From Flavivirga jejuensis (GTDB taxonomy: Bacteria > Bacteroidota > Bacteroidia > Flavobacteriales > Flavobacteriaceae), in contig NZ_JAUOEL010000005.1 of NCBI RefSeq assembly GCF_030540765.1, positions 1 through 64,000 of the forward strand: a stretch of DNA of 64,000 bases, read 5' to 3'. This document shows, piece by piece, positions 45,524 to 55,820 of the stretch; the stretch's first letter is position 1, and each line of letters begins with the position of its first letter. The notes beneath the pieces were generated by a model. That model did not search any database. It worked only from the letters and a program-made list of their open reading frames with translations, and was not told the origin of the DNA. The position numbers and the translations under genes were made by a program.

Positions 45524-46900
45524 CTAAAAAATTAAATTATCAATATATGGGCGAGAAACTTGTATTTTTTTTAATTCTGGACTACCCTCAATAATTTTAA
45601 GCTTTAGGTCAACTTTTTCAATATTATTGTTTCTGAATAAAAGGTATTTTGAGGTTCTCCTTTCCAGTTCTAAAATATCTTTAACCAATAAAGTTACATT
45701 AAAGTTAATTTCGAAATTTTCGGGAGTTGGTACTTTAGTGATTTTTTCAATCTCAAATATATTCCAATCCGCTTTGTTAATTAATACTCTACCAGAATTA
45801 GAAGTAAAATTTGATTGTGAGTTGCCTTCTCCATCAAAACCTGTTAAACTTCCTGTTAATGTATGCTTAAATGCTATTTTTGTCCTATCTATTTCAAAAA
45901 TTTTTATTTTCCATTCTTCTTCTTTAGGAAATATAGAGCCAAATGAAACCATTTTAACTGCTGGCATCCAAGTTTGATATCCTTTAGAAGGTCTAGTAAT
46001 TGTATAATTTGATTGGATTTCTGAGGGTTTTTTCTTGTTTATTAAAAGTTCAACTTTAGCTCCCTTATTATACCTTCTATTTGTTTCAAGACTTAATCTA
46101 TTGGCTAAACAAATAATCTTAAATTCTTTAGAATTGTTTTCTAAGTAGATTTCATCTCTAAGCGCATCATTTTCGATATTATAGTTTTCAATTCTATTTT
46201 TTTCAAAAACCGAGAGTAATATTGATCTTAAAAGCACATTCCCCTTATCATTAGGGTGCACATTTGGAGCAATGGTATTACCCATTAATTCATTCGGCTC
46301 TATTTTATTTGAATCTAAATGGTTTTTCCATTGTTCTCTCACATTCACAAAACCACAGTTGTATTTTTTAGCAATCTCTTTTATGGCATCAGAATCAGAA
46401 TCATGAGATTTATTAACTCCGTCCAATCTGCTCTCAGGTTTATCCCAAACATAATGATGATCAAATAATAAAATATCTGAATTCAATCTTGACCTAACAT
46501 TATGAATTAGAGCATCAAACAAACTATCTTTAATACCATCATAACCATGAAAAATTATTAAATCAGGGTTTTCTATATAAAGATCATGTTCAGCTGTTTT
46601 TATTAAACTAGGTAGTGTAAAGCCTCCAATAGCTTTGTTTTTGTGCTTTATATTGGCAAAAGGAAACCTTTTTTTAAGAGAATCAATTAAAATATCCGAC
46701 TTTAAACCTCCAATTATAGATTGACCATAAAACAAAATATGTACTTCATTCCGATTTATTTGGTTGCTAGTATTTAACAAGTGTAATGTCCTTGCAATAC
46801 CTTCGTATTTAACCTCCTTTAAATCATTGTTTTTTGAAGTACAAGAAAGCACTACTAGCAAACCAATAACGAAAAAGATTGTTTTATAAATTTTAGTCAA
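45524..46900 (-). CDS. SGNH-type lipoprotein of the acylation module
   Basis: The 458-residue protein has a lipobox VLSC with Cys20. The SGNH features are block I ILFYGQSIIGG with Ser61, block II-like IGGFTLPSL, block III-like IFHGYDG, and a terminal NVHPND with His215. The Asp usually three residues before the His is Pro here, so the protein may use a Ser-His dyad or be a non-catalytic binder. Residues about 250-458 are a separate beta-rich region of unknown type. It is 9 bases upstream of the MBOAT gene and should act at the membrane on acyl transfer. Confidence 0.75.
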   Translation of the reverse strand: MTKIYKTIFFVIGLLVVLSCTSKNNDLKEVKYEGIARTLHLLNTSNQINRNEVHILFYGQSIIGGLKSDILIDSLKKRFPFANIKHKNKAIGGFTLPSLIKTAEHDLYIENPDLIIFHGYDGIKDSLFDALIHNVRSRLNSDILLFDHHYVWDKPESRLDGVNKSHDSDSDAIKEIAKKYNCGFVNVREQWKNHLDSNKIEPNELMGNTIAPNVHPNDKGNVLLRSILLSVFEKNRIENYNIENDALRDEIYLENNSKEFKIICLANRLSLETNRRYNKGAKVELLINKKKPSEIQSNYTITRPSKGYQTWMPAVKMVSFGSIFPKEEEWKIKIFEIDRTKIAFKHTLTGSLTGFDGEGNSQSNFTSNSGRVLINKADWNIFEIEKITKVPTPENFEINFNVTLLVKDILELERRTSKYLLFRNNNIEKVDLKLKIIEGSPELKKIQVSRPYIDNLIF

Positions 46901-46928
46901 ACTTTCTATTTTTGATAGACAAATTGGT

Positions 46929-47555
46929 CTATAACAACTCTTCGATGGTTACACTTGAAAGAACAATGTGAACGTCTACTTCAGATTCCGTTGTTCCTTC
47001 CCAGCTTAAAACATTTCTTTCTGTACTGGTAGCTCCCATTATAATTCTAACGTTATCTGCAGCAACTTCTGCACTTAATGTGCATTTATACCAATCACCA
47101 GTTAACTTCTCTATGGTTGCCATTGGATTTTCAAAATCTTGAGCTGTTTTATAATCGACTACTGTACCTTTCTCTAAATCGAAAATAGCATCAACCCTAT
47201 CTGGATAAGCTCCAGATAATCTTAATCCAAAAAAGTTATTATTTGTTCCTTTTTTGACAACTACACTTACTCTATATTCTGAAGCGTAAATTACTGGAAC
47301 TAGACCACTTGTTAAATAAGCAGATTCAGTAACTGAATTACGGAAAAGACGATAAGCATCTCTAAATTCAACATCTGTTAATGGTTCTAAGTTAACTCTA
47401 TTTTTATTCCACGAACCCAAATCATCACTCGTAAAGATTTTTACTGTTTTATATTGTTTTTCAACAACTTTAGTCGCTACTTCTGTTTCCTTCTTTTTTT
47501 CATCTTTACAAGAAAACGTTACTACTAAAATTAAAAGCAAGATTATTCTATTCAT
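46929..47555 (-). CDS. Small lipoprotein with NGWYKC-type beta domain
   Basis: The protein of about 208 residues starts MNRIILLLILVVTFSCKDEKK, with lipobox Cys16. The ATG at 47555 is chosen over one at 47582, which overlaps fcl and spoils the signal peptide. Residues about 95-205 (ASEYRVSVVVKKGTNNNFFGLR...AYPDRVDAIFDLEKGTV...GDWYKCTLSAEVAADNVRII...SWEGTTESEVD) are homologous to the extra domain of the SGNH protein at 42453. No catalytic motif is visible. It probably binds glycan or forms an accessory of the acylation system. It follows fcl by 19 bases. Confidence 0.75.
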   Translation of the reverse strand: MNRIILLLILVVTFSCKDEKKKETEVATKVVEKQYKTVKIFTSDDLGSWNKNRVNLEPLTDVEFRDAYRLFRNSVTESAYLTSGLVPVIYASEYRVSVVVKKGTNNNFFGLRLSGAYPDRVDAIFDLEKGTVVDYKTAQDFENPMATIEKLTGDWYKCTLSAEVAADNVRIIMGATSTERNVLSWEGTTESEVDVHIVLSSVTIEELL

Positions 47556-47574
47556 TGCATTTATATATTTATTG

Positions 47575-48630
47575 CTATACATTTTGTTTATTCAAATACC
47601 AGTCGTAAGCCTTTTTTATACCTTCTTCTAGCTCTATTTTATGTTTCCAGCCTAAGCTATTTAGTTTTGAAACATCAGTAAGTTTACGCATAGTGCCATC
47701 AGGCTTATCTGCATTAAAAACTAAATTCCCTTTAAAACCAATGGTGCTTTGAATAGTTTCTGCTAATTCTTTTATGGATGCATCTTTACCTGTACCAATA
47801 TTTATGTGTGTATTTCTGATGTCTTTATCTCCTTGATTATAGGTGTCTGAAAAATCTCTATTCTCCATGATAAACACACAAGCATCCGCCATGTCTTTAC
47901 TCCATAAAAACTCACGTTTCGGTTTTCCTGACCCCCAGATTTCAACACTATTATCTGATACTCCAAACGTGTTTAAATACGCTTTAGCTTCCTCAATATT
48001 CTTTACGCCTAAATCTTTAACAACCTCATCAAATTTAGACTCTGACAGCAATTTTGCCAAGTGAATTTTACGTATTAAAGCGGGTAATACATGAGATTTT
48101 TCTAAATCGAAATTGTCATTTGGACCATATAAATTTGTAGGCATTACTGAAATAAAATTGGTGCCATATTGTAAATTATAACTTTCGCACATTTTAATGC
48201 CTGCAATTTTAGCAATGGCATAAGGCTCGTTAGTATACTCTAAAGTATTCGTTAACAAAAACTCCTCTTTCATAGGTTGAGGAGCGTCTTTTGGGTAAAT
48301 GCATGTGCTTCCTAAAAATAATAATTTTTGTGCTTTATGAAGATAACTTTGATGAATTACATTATTTTGAATCATCATATTTTCATAAATAAAATCTGCT
48401 CTATAAACATTGTTCGCAACAATCCCTCCAACTTTAGCGGCTGCAAGAAAAACATACTCAGGTTTTTCTTCTTCGAAAAACTTTGAAACAGCAATTTGAT
48501 TGGCTAAATCCAACTCTTTATGTGTACGAGTAACAATATTATCATACCCTTTAGATTTAAGGTTTTCCAATATCGCGCTCCCCACTAATCCTCTATGTCC
48601 CGCTAGATAGATTTTAGAATTTTTATTCAT
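47575..48630 (-). CDS. fcl: GDP-L-fucose synthase
   Basis: The 351-residue SDR enzyme epimerises and reduces GDP-4-keto-6-deoxymannose to GDP-L-fucose. It shows the NADP-binding start [14 protein letters not shown], the family motif [10 protein letters not shown], and catalytic Tyr137-x3-Lys141 (YAIAKIAG). An insertion of about 30 residues near position 190 ([19 protein letters not shown]) is longer than in E. coli WcaG but is seen in many Bacteroidota enzymes. It follows gmd by 9 bases. Confidence 0.95.
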   Translation of the reverse strand: MNKNSKIYLAGHRGLVGSAILENLKSKGYDNIVTRTHKELDLANQIAVSKFFEEEKPEYVFLAAAKVGGIVANNVYRADFIYENMMIQNNVIHQSYLHKAQKLLFLGSTCIYPKDAPQPMKEEFLLTNTLEYTNEPYAIAKIAGIKMCESYNLQYGTNFISVMPTNLYGPNDNFDLEKSHVLPALIRKIHLAKLLSESKFDEVVKDLGVKNIEEAKAYLNTFGVSDNSVEIWGSGKPKREFLWSKDMADACVFIMENRDFSDTYNQGDKDIRNTHINIGTGKDASIKELAETIQSTIGFKGNLVFNADKPDGTMRKLTDVSKLNSLGWKHKIELEEGIKKAYDWYLNKQNV

Positions 48631-48639
48631 TAAAAAGAC

Positions 48640-49758
48640 TTATTCAAAATAATTTTTAATTCTATATCCACCGTCTTTAAGATACTGCTGCTTTTCCATA
48701 AGAATAATATCGTTCACCATCATATCTTCAACTAAATCAGCTAAATCATATTTAGGAATCCATCCCAATTTTTCTTTAGCTTTGGTTGCATCTCCAATTA
48801 ATAATTCAACTTCGGTTGGTCTAAAGTATTTAGGATCTACAGCAATAATCTCTTTACCTAATTCAATTTGATACTTTGGATTACAACAAGATTTGATATA
48901 ACCTTTCTCATCCGCACCAGTGCCTTTAAATTCAAGATCGACACCTACATGAGCAAAACACATTTTTACAAAATCGCGAACTGTAGTTGTTTTCCCTGTT
49001 GCGATTACCCAATCTTCTGCTTCATCAGCTTGAAGAATCATCCACATCATCCTCACATAGTCTTTAGCATGCCCCCAGTCTCTTTGGGCATCCAAATTTC
49101 CTAAATATATTTTTTCTTGTAAGCCTAATGCTATTTTAGATGTCGCTCTTGTGATTTTTCGAGTAACAAATGTTTCACCACGTACAGGAGATTCATGGTT
49201 AAATAAGATTCCATTACATGCATACATGCCATAAGCTTCTCTATAATTTACAGTAATCCAATAGGCATACATTTTAGCAACTGCGTAAGGGCTTCTTGGG
49301 TAAAAAGGCGTCGTTTCTGTCTGCGGAACCTCTTGCACTTTACCATAAAGCTCTGATGTTGACGCCTGATATATTCTTGTTTTATTTTCTAAACCTAAAA
49401 ACCGAATAGCCTCAAGAAGTCTTAAGGTTCCAATTCCATCAGCATTAGCCGTGTATTCTGGCATTTCGAAAGACACGTGTACATGACTCATAGCTGCCAA
49501 GTTATAAATTTCATCTGGCTGAACTTCTTGAAGTATTCTTGTAAGGTTTGTGCTATCTGTTAAATCTCCATAATGTAAAAAGAAACTTGGATCTTCTACG
49601 TGTGGGTCTTGATATAAATGGTCAATTCTTCCCGTATTAAACAATGAAGAACGTCTTTTTACACCATGAACTTCATAGCCCTTTTTTAAAAGAAATTCAC
49701 TTAAATAAGCACCATCTTGTCCGGTTACTCCTGTAATTAATGCTACTTTTTTTTGCAT
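48640..49758 (-). CDS. gmd: GDP-mannose 4,6-dehydratase
   Basis: The 372-residue SDR enzyme dehydrates GDP-mannose to GDP-4-keto-6-deoxymannose, the first step to GDP-fucose. It shows [43 protein letters not shown] and catalytic Tyr158-x3-Lys162 ([12 protein letters not shown]). Length and motifs are normal. It sits between rfbD (2 bases away) and fcl in the sugar-nucleotide part of the operon. Confidence 0.97.
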   Translation of the reverse strand: MQKKVALITGVTGQDGAYLSEFLLKKGYEVHGVKRRSSLFNTGRIDHLYQDPHVEDPSFFLHYGDLTDSTNLTRILQEVQPDEIYNLAAMSHVHVSFEMPEYTANADGIGTLRLLEAIRFLGLENKTRIYQASTSELYGKVQEVPQTETTPFYPRSPYAVAKMYAYWITVNYREAYGMYACNGILFNHESPVRGETFVTRKITRATSKIALGLQEKIYLGNLDAQRDWGHAKDYVRMMWMILQADEAEDWVIATGKTTTVRDFVKMCFAHVGVDLEFKGTGADEKGYIKSCCNPKYQIELGKEIIAVDPKYFRPTEVELLIGDATKAKEKLGWIPKYDLADLVEDMMVNDIILMEKQQYLKDGGYRIKNYFE

Positions 49759-49760
49759 CT

Positions 49761-50558
49761 TTAATTTAATTTTTCTAATAAAACGGACCTTTTTGGCCTC
49801 TTGGCAAAAGTACGATATTTGTTTACTTTAACAAGATTTATGTTATTATCAATCTTATTCTCTTGTAATATTTGTTTAGCAAAATCGTACCAAGTCATAG
49901 GAACCCTATCACAAAAATGATGTATCCCAAAGTTGCCATTTTTGGTTTTAATTAATTGAATAATAATATATTTAGATAAATTAACAGTGTCTGTTGGACA
50001 TCCTATTTGCTCAACAGTAACTGAAAACACTTTTTCTGTTTTTGCTTTTTCTAAAATTGATCTATAAAAGTTTTTGCCATATACTTTACTATATAACCAA
50101 GATGTTCTAATTATGAAATACTCATCTAATATCTCATGGACAAAGTTTTCTCCCAACAGCTTAGATTTGCCATATTCATTAATTGGATTTGGAGTGTCTT
50201 CAATTGTATATACTTCATTTTTTTTACCATCAAAAACATAATCAGTTGAAATATGGATTAAAATAATCCTTTTTTCTTTACATACTTCAGCTAAATTTTT
50301 AACCCCTTTAGCATTTACTTCAAAAGCAATTTCAGGTGTTTTTTCTGACTGTTCAACATTTGTATATGCTGCACAATTTATACAATAATCAAAGTTGTTA
50401 TTATTAAAAAACCGCTTCAGCTCTTCCACTTTTGTAATATCCAATTCTGCTTTTGAAACAAACACAAAATCAAGACCATTCTGCTTGTCAGAATATAGCT
50501 CTTCAATAGTTTTCCCTAATTGCCCATTAGCCCCAGTTACTAAAATTTTAATACTCAT
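49761..50558 (-). CDS. rfbD: dTDP-4-dehydrorhamnose reductase
   Basis: The 265-residue SDR enzyme gives dTDP-L-rhamnose in the last step of the pathway. It shows [37 protein letters not shown], and catalytic Tyr129-x3-Lys133 (YGKSKLLGE). It overlaps rfbC by 4 bp (ATGA). The RxxR...L C-terminus ([15 protein letters not shown]) is typical, although the protein is about 20 residues shorter than many RmlD. Confidence 0.93.
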   Translation of the reverse strand: MSIKILVTGANGQLGKTIEELYSDKQNGLDFVFVSKAELDITKVEELKRFFNNNNFDYCINCAAYTNVEQSEKTPEIAFEVNAKGVKNLAEVCKEKRIILIHISTDYVFDGKKNEVYTIEDTPNPINEYGKSKLLGENFVHEILDEYFIIRTSWLYSKVYGKNFYRSILEKAKTEKVFSVTVEQIGCPTDTVNLSKYIIIQLIKTKNGNFGIHHFCDRVPMTWYDFAKQILQENKIDNNINLVKVNKYRTFAKRPKRSVLLEKLN

Positions 50559-51100
50559 TTACAAAATTCTTTAAATGAAGGCAATTGCTTATCTTTTTCT
50601 GATATTATGAGTTGATTCAATGGAAAACCCCATTCTATATTTAAGTCTTTATCATTAAATATAATTCCAGATTCGGATGCTTTGTTATAAAAATTATCAC
50701 ATTTATAAGAAAAAATAGTATCATCTTCTAGAACCAAAAAGCCATGTGCAAATCCCCTAGGAATATAAACTTGTATATGCTCAATAGCATCCAAAATAAT
50801 AGAAAAACTCTTGCCGAATGTTGGAGACTTTTTCCTAACGTCTATACAAACATCAAGTGCTTTTCCTTTTATAACTTGTATTAACTTAGCTTGGGCATGT
50901 TCTTTAGTTTGAAAATGCATGCCTCTTAAAACACCTATTGAGGATTTTGATTGGTTATCTTGTACAAAATTTGCAGTAACTCCTGTTTTTGCTTCAAAAA
51001 TTTTTTTATTAAAGCTTTCAAAAAAAAAGCCTCTTTCATCTTCAAATACTTTAGGTGTTAAAACAAAACAGCCTTTTAAATATGTTTCTTCAACGGTCAT
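50555..51100 (-). CDS. rfbC: dTDP-4-dehydrorhamnose 3,5-epimerase
   Basis: The 181-residue cupin-fold enzyme is the third step of dTDP-rhamnose synthesis. It shows PKVFEDERGFFFESF, catalytic His62 in GVLRGMHFQ, VYIPRGFAHGFLVLEDDTIFSY with Tyr132, and IIFNDKDLNIEW. Length is normal. It is in tight order with rfbA (2-base gap) and rfbD (overlap). Confidence 0.96.
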   Translation of the reverse strand: MTVEETYLKGCFVLTPKVFEDERGFFFESFNKKIFEAKTGVTANFVQDNQSKSSIGVLRGMHFQTKEHAQAKLIQVIKGKALDVCIDVRKKSPTFGKSFSIILDAIEHIQVYIPRGFAHGFLVLEDDTIFSYKCDNFYNKASESGIIFNDKDLNIEWGFPLNQLIISEKDKQLPSFKEFCK

Positions 51101-51102
51101 TT

Positions 51103-51960
51103 CTATATTAAATGTTGTAAGTATTCACCATAACCACTTTTAAGTAATGGTTGAGCAAGTTTATTAAGTTGAGATTTGTCTATATACCCCATTTTATATG
51201 CGGCCTCTTCAATACAGCCTATTTTTAACCCTTGCCGCTCTTCAATTACTTGAACAAACTGTGATGCTTGCATGAGTGAATTAAAGGTTCCTGTATCTAA
51301 CCACGCAGTACCTTTATCCAAAATTTCTACATTAAGCAATCCTTTTTCTAAATATACTTTATTAATATCTGTTATTTCTAACTCATCTCTTTTACTTGGT
51401 TTAATCTTTTTTGCAATATCAATCACCTCATTATCGTAAAAATAAATGCCTGGAACGACAAAATTAGATTTAGGATCTTTTGGTTTTTCTTCAATGGAAA
51501 TTGCTTTATTATTTTTATTAAATTCTACTACTCCATATCGTTGGGGATCCAAAACATGATATGCAAAAATAACTCCTCCATTTGGAATCGTATTAGCCTT
51601 TAAAATTTGTTCTAGCCCAGATCCATAAAAAATATTATCCCCTAAGATCAATGCTACACTATCTTTTTCAATAAAATCTTCTCCAATTATAAAGGCTTCT
51701 GCTAATCCATTTGGATGTTCTTGAACGGCATATTCAAACCTACAACCATATTTTTCACCATCTCCTAATAAATCTTTAAATAGGGGTAAGTCTTTCGGGG
51801 TTGATATAATTAATATTTCATGAATTCCTGCATACATTAGTGTGGAAAGCGGATAATAAATCATTGGTTTATCATAAATAGGCATTAATTGCTTACTTAT
51901 AGATAAAGTTAAAGGATGCAATCTTGTTCCAGATCCTCCAGCTAAAATTATTCCTTTCAT
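51103..51960 (-). CDS. rfbA: Glucose-1-phosphate thymidylyltransferase
   Basis: The 285-residue nucleotidyltransferase makes dTDP-glucose from dTTP and glucose-1-phosphate, and is the committed step, usually feedback-inhibited by dTDP-rhamnose. It shows [32 protein letters not shown], and LGDNIFYG with the metal-binding Asp. It lies 1 base from rfbB. Confidence 0.97.
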   Translation of the reverse strand: MKGIILAGGSGTRLHPLTLSISKQLMPIYDKPMIYYPLSTLMYAGIHEILIISTPKDLPLFKDLLGDGEKYGCRFEYAVQEHPNGLAEAFIIGEDFIEKDSVALILGDNIFYGSGLEQILKANTIPNGGVIFAYHVLDPQRYGVVEFNKNNKAISIEEKPKDPKSNFVVPGIYFYDNEVIDIAKKIKPSKRDELEITDINKVYLEKGLLNVEILDKGTAWLDTGTFNSLMQASQFVQVIEERQGLKIGCIEEAAYKMGYIDKSQLNKLAQPLLKSGYGEYLQHLI

Positions 51961-51961
51961 A

Positions 51962-53002
51962 TTAGTTATACTGTTTTTGATAGTACCTTTGATATTCCCC
52001 TGAAGTTACATTTTTTAACCAATCCTCATTATTTAGATACCAATCAATCGTTAGAGAAAGTCCTTCTTCAAAAGTAACAGAAGGCTTCCACCCTAATTCT
52101 TTGCTTATTTTAGAGGCATCAATGGCATATCTTAAATCATGTCCTGGGCGGTCTTTAACATAAGTAATTAATTTTTCAGAACTTCCAGACCTTCCTAATT
52201 TTTCATCCATTTGACGACATAACAATTTTACTAAATCAATATTCTTCCACTCATTAAATCCACCTATATTATAAGTTTCAGCATTTTTCCCTTTATGGAA
52301 GACTAGATCGATAGCTATCGCATGATCTTTTACATACAACCAATCTCTAGTATAATTTCCATCACCATAAACAGGAAGCAGTTTGTTATTAATAATATTA
52401 TTAATAAACAAAGGGATTAATTTTTCTGGAAACTGATTCTGTCCATAATTATTTGAACAGTTAGTAATAACATAAGGCATTCCGTAGGTCTCACCATAAG
52501 CTCTCGCAAAATGATCTGAGCTTGCTTTTGAAGCAGAGTATGGTGAATTAGGATCATAAGCTGTGGTTTCAGTAAATAATCCTGTTTTTCCTAAAGTTCC
52601 GTAAACTTCATCTGTACTTATATGATAAAAAAGCTTCTTTTTAAAATTGTTTTTCCAACAATCTTTAAAAGCATTTAAAAGATTCATCGTACCAATAACA
52701 TTTGTTTTGACAAAGGCTAACGGATCGTCAATAGATCTGTCAACATGAGATTCTGCTGCCAAATGTATAACTGCATCAAATTTATATTTCTCAAATAATT
52801 CATTTATAAAAATGTTATCGGTAATATCTCCTTTTATAAATGAATAATTTGACTTATTTTCTACACTTTTTAAGTTCTCTAAATTCCCTGCATATGTAAG
52901 AGAATCTAAATTAAAAATATTATAATTTGGATACTTATCAACAAAAAGCCTTACCACATGTGACCCTATAAACCCTGCCCCTCCAGTTATTAAAATCGTC
53001 AT
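51962..53002 (-). CDS. rfbB: dTDP-glucose 4,6-dehydratase
   Basis: The 346-residue SDR enzyme dehydrates dTDP-glucose. It shows [27 protein letters not shown], Asp131-Glu132 in HISTDEVYG, and catalytic Tyr155-x3-Lys159 ([11 protein letters not shown]). Length is normal. It is the first of the rfbBACD block, 3 bases after the chain-length-type gene. Confidence 0.97.
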   Translation of the reverse strand: MTILITGGAGFIGSHVVRLFVDKYPNYNIFNLDSLTYAGNLENLKSVENKSNYSFIKGDITDNIFINELFEKYKFDAVIHLAAESHVDRSIDDPLAFVKTNVIGTMNLLNAFKDCWKNNFKKKLFYHISTDEVYGTLGKTGLFTETTAYDPNSPYSASKASSDHFARAYGETYGMPYVITNCSNNYGQNQFPEKLIPLFINNIINNKLLPVYGDGNYTRDWLYVKDHAIAIDLVFHKGKNAETYNIGGFNEWKNIDLVKLLCRQMDEKLGRSGSSEKLITYVKDRPGHDLRYAIDASKISKELGWKPSVTFEEGLSLTIDWYLNNEDWLKNVTSGEYQRYYQKQYN

Positions 53003-53005
53003 TTA

Positions 53006-54082
53006 TTATATTTTATCTTTATAACGCTCTAAGAACTTAACAAATCTTAAACTAAGTAATGTTATAAAAGTAAGCCCTATTAAAATAATCGCATAGTATC
53101 TCTTTGGGCTTATCATAACATCAAAAAGCTCTTTTTTGTCATCTATTGTTCCACTATCTTGTTTACTTGACGTTATTTCAATAATATACTCCTTATCAGC
53201 TATTTCTCTTTCAATTTCAATTAAACTTGCTCTTAGCTCTAAACCTTTATTATAAAGCTCAAACTCTTTGGTTGAGCTTTCTCTTCCTTTATCTGTAGTT
53301 ATATTGATTTTCCCCTGAAAATCATTGTTATTTTCTGCCGATTTTACTATTGCTTTTTGGTAAACAGCTAATAACGTATCTGCTTTAATTAATGATTTAG
53401 TAATTGCTGAGGCGCGTTCTCTTAATTCTATTAAATCCTTTTCCTGTTCTCGTTTAAAATATACATTTGAATTAATATTCGTAATAATCTTATGGAATAC
53501 TTTCTTGAAATTTTTCCTTTCTTCGGCCTTTATCGTGATTTTTTGGTATTGATGATCGTGATCTTTTGAGTTGTTTAAAAAAGTTTTATATTCTATTGTT
53601 TCTAATAATGATGTATCAATTTCTTTAAGATAAGCGTCGAACTCTTGAAGTTTTTCATTTTCACTAATTACGGGCTCAATTTCAAAATCCAAAATAGATT
53701 CTGCTTCATCTGATTTAATACCTAAAATGTTTTCTAAAGTACTTATATCCTCTTGTTTTATTAAATTTTTATAATAGTTAATCTCATTATATAAATTCTC
53801 ACCTGTATCATAGTTCTGTTTTAACGTAATAGAAGACTTATAAACAGCTTCAGATGTTTTTTCTAAGACTATTCCTAAAACAACACCAACAATACCAGCT
53901 ATTATTAATTTTAAAACATGCGTCTTTACAAAAAAGACCAACCAGACAAATGCTAAAAAGAGTTTATTAAAAAGCCTACCTATAGAATGAAATAGATTAC
54001 TAAACGCATTCCCTATTAACTTAAAAAGCTGTCCTAAGTCTACTTCTTCAGATTGCTGTGGTTGTGGCAAATCTTTACTCAT
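53006..54082 (-). CDS. Wzz-like chain-length/co-polymerase-type membrane protein
   Basis: The 358-residue protein has a cytoplasmic N-terminus, a membrane helix at about 62-80 (LKLIIAGIVGVVLGIVL), a long charged periplasmic region with coiled-coil character (residues about 95-315), and a second helix at about 328-347. That topology is that of polysaccharide co-polymerases (Wzz). The position just before rfbB in a Wzx/Wzy locus agrees. The usual Pro-rich motif beside helix 2 is reduced to SPKRYYAI. No kinase domain is present. The role in setting chain length is inferred. Confidence 0.65.
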   Translation of the reverse strand: MSKDLPQPQQSEEVDLGQLFKLIGNAFSNLFHSIGRLFNKLFLAFVWLVFFVKTHVLKLIIAGIVGVVLGIVLEKTSEAVYKSSITLKQNYDTGENLYNEINYYKNLIKQEDISTLENILGIKSDEAESILDFEIEPVISENEKLQEFDAYLKEIDTSLLETIEYKTFLNNSKDHDHQYQKITIKAEERKNFKKVFHKIITNINSNVYFKREQEKDLIELRERASAITKSLIKADTLLAVYQKAIVKSAENNNDFQGKINITTDKGRESSTKEFELYNKGLELRASLIEIEREIADKEYIIEITSSKQDSGTIDDKKELFDVMISPKRYYAIILIGLTFITLLSLRFVKFLERYKDKI

Positions 54083-54093
54083 AATTATATATA

Positions 54094-55782
54094 TTAATTA
54101 AGTATTTGTTTTAATATCGTTCTTGTTATTAAATATGTAGGTCTTACTCCCGAAGTACCTAAGCCTCCTGAAGCAAGTGTGGCTCCTGTTTCTAAAGGAT
54201 TATCGCTAGCATAATAAGCATACCTTACTTTTACATCTGGACTAATACTCCCTCTAACTTTTGAAGCTGCTTGAATGGCTTTTTGATAATGTGCACCTTC
54301 CATTTCTAACCCTATTACTTGCCATGTTGAATTGTAAAAGAATTTCAAAATATCTTTATTTTGTAATGATGTTCCTAAAACAGTAATCATAGATCCTTCA
54401 TAAATATCGACGCCTTGTCCTTCTAAGTCTTCTTTCTTAAGTTCATTCGCAAAAGGGTAATTATCTGCTGTACCTTCAAAAATATGCGCTGAAGGAATCA
54501 TAATATCCCCTTTACCGCCTTCTAAAATTCCTGCCTTGCCCATAATCGATACCGATTCCACATTCAAATACGTTTTCTTATCCATATTATTATATGGCTT
54601 CAACAGTTCATCAATTGTCTCATAGGCCTGTTCTCCAAACGCATAATCCATGACTAATATAACAGGTTTGTCTTGTTTTAATACCGTTTCACTAACTTCA
54701 ATATCGGTTTTAGAAGCGTCTATTTTACTAGTATCAAAAATTTGAACATCAATATTAGCTCCAGAGGTATCCTTAATATAAATCATCCCTCGCTGTAACG
54801 CTTCTTTAGTTACTTTATTTCGAAGTCCTTCATTTTCTTTTTTACTCAAAGACTCATACACTTCAAAAATATCCTTTTTAGAAGCTGTTGATTTTAATAC
54901 GCTAGACACAAAAAGTGTATTCATAACGCTATGCATATTGGCACTTATTATATGTATGGGCCGTTCTAATAAATCATTTTTAAACATGATCTCTTTTATC
55001 GTATCTGCCCAAATTTCTCCGTGTATATGATGCCCAATACGTTCCCTTAAAACAGGGCTAAACGTTACCGTTCTTTTATTATTATGTATTTGTTCTTCTA
55101 TAGCTAATTTGCCTAGCCAATATACAATATGAAGCAATCTTTCTGGTTGTGAAGACGTAGCAAATTCATTATAAACAGCTCTTAATTCTTCAAATGTTCT
55201 TCCTAAAATGTTAGCGCCATGAGAAATCGCGACTTCTCGTTCATCCTGCGTGAGTTTCTTTTTTGATAGAACTGCTTTTTCAAGTTTTATCCAATCTCTT
55301 GTTGTCGATCCTTTTTCATCTATTAAAACGCGATTACTTATTTTATGAGATTCAACAAAAAGAAATGTAAGGTGTGTTAAAATATCGTAAATTTCTGATC
55401 GCCCTCGCGTAATCTCAATATTCATTTGTTCTGCATCTATTCGATAGCAGTTACGACGTCTTTTTTCTGGGATTATAGGCTTAAAATGCGAATTTCCATA
55501 ACCTTCATCGCTGGTTAAATTGATAAATGTACATTCTTCAATACCAATGGGGAGTCTATCTATAACATAAAGCAACCCTTCTAATTCGGCTTTTTCTTCA
55601 CCTACAGACCCATAAATTTCTGGGCGTAAAAGCAATAATGACTGCCGCAAAGTCTCACCCGAAATACCCATAGGTTTGTAAAACCCTCTATTAAATAAAT
55701 GACGCATAGTAACATACATCTTTTCGATGGCATTCGAGCTTTCTTGGGCTCTCGTTCTAGAATGATGCTTTTTGTTAGTCAT
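54094..55782 (-). CDS. DUF6909-family protein
   Basis: The 562-residue cytoplasmic protein has no membrane segment. I recognise it as the flavobacterial DUF6909 family, of unknown function. The C-terminal half has features of the nucleoside phosphorylase/MTAN superfamily: GKAGILEGGKGDIMIPSA, a following EGTADNYPF, and GLEMEGAHYQKA with EMEG at about 493-496, the phosphorylase substrate-binding signature. The N-terminal half (MRHLFNRGFYKPMGISGETL...LRPEIYG) is unfamiliar. It heads the polysaccharide operon with 11 bases to the next gene, but may be only a transcriptional neighbour. Confidence 0.65.
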   Translation of the reverse strand: MTNKKHHSRTRAQESSNAIEKMYVTMRHLFNRGFYKPMGISGETLRQSLLLLRPEIYGSVGEEKAELEGLLYVIDRLPIGIEECTFINLTSDEGYGNSHFKPIIPEKRRRNCYRIDAEQMNIEITRGRSEIYDILTHLTFLFVESHKISNRVLIDEKGSTTRDWIKLEKAVLSKKKLTQDEREVAISHGANILGRTFEELRAVYNEFATSSQPERLLHIVYWLGKLAIEEQIHNNKRTVTFSPVLRERIGHHIHGEIWADTIKEIMFKNDLLERPIHIISANMHSVMNTLFVSSVLKSTASKKDIFEVYESLSKKENEGLRNKVTKEALQRGMIYIKDTSGANIDVQIFDTSKIDASKTDIEVSETVLKQDKPVILVMDYAFGEQAYETIDELLKPYNNMDKKTYLNVESVSIMGKAGILEGGKGDIMIPSAHIFEGTADNYPFANELKKEDLEGQGVDIYEGSMITVLGTSLQNKDILKFFYNSTWQVIGLEMEGAHYQKAIQAASKVRGSISPDVKVRYAYYASDNPLETGATLASGGLGTSGVRPTYLITRTILKQILN

Positions 55783-55800
55783 TTATCTTTTTAATCTCCC

Positions 55801-55808
55801 CAAAGATA
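55801..55808 (-). promoter_or_regulatory. Putative -7 box for the polysaccharide operon
   Basis: On the minus strand TATCTTTG (55808-55801) fits TAnnTTTG and lies 18 bases before the ATG of the DUF6909 gene, in the 38-base gap after the GH3-type gene. No clear -33 TTG is seen. It could start the long minus-strand glycan operon. Confidence 0.35.
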
Positions 55809-55820
55809 GTATTATTTGAC

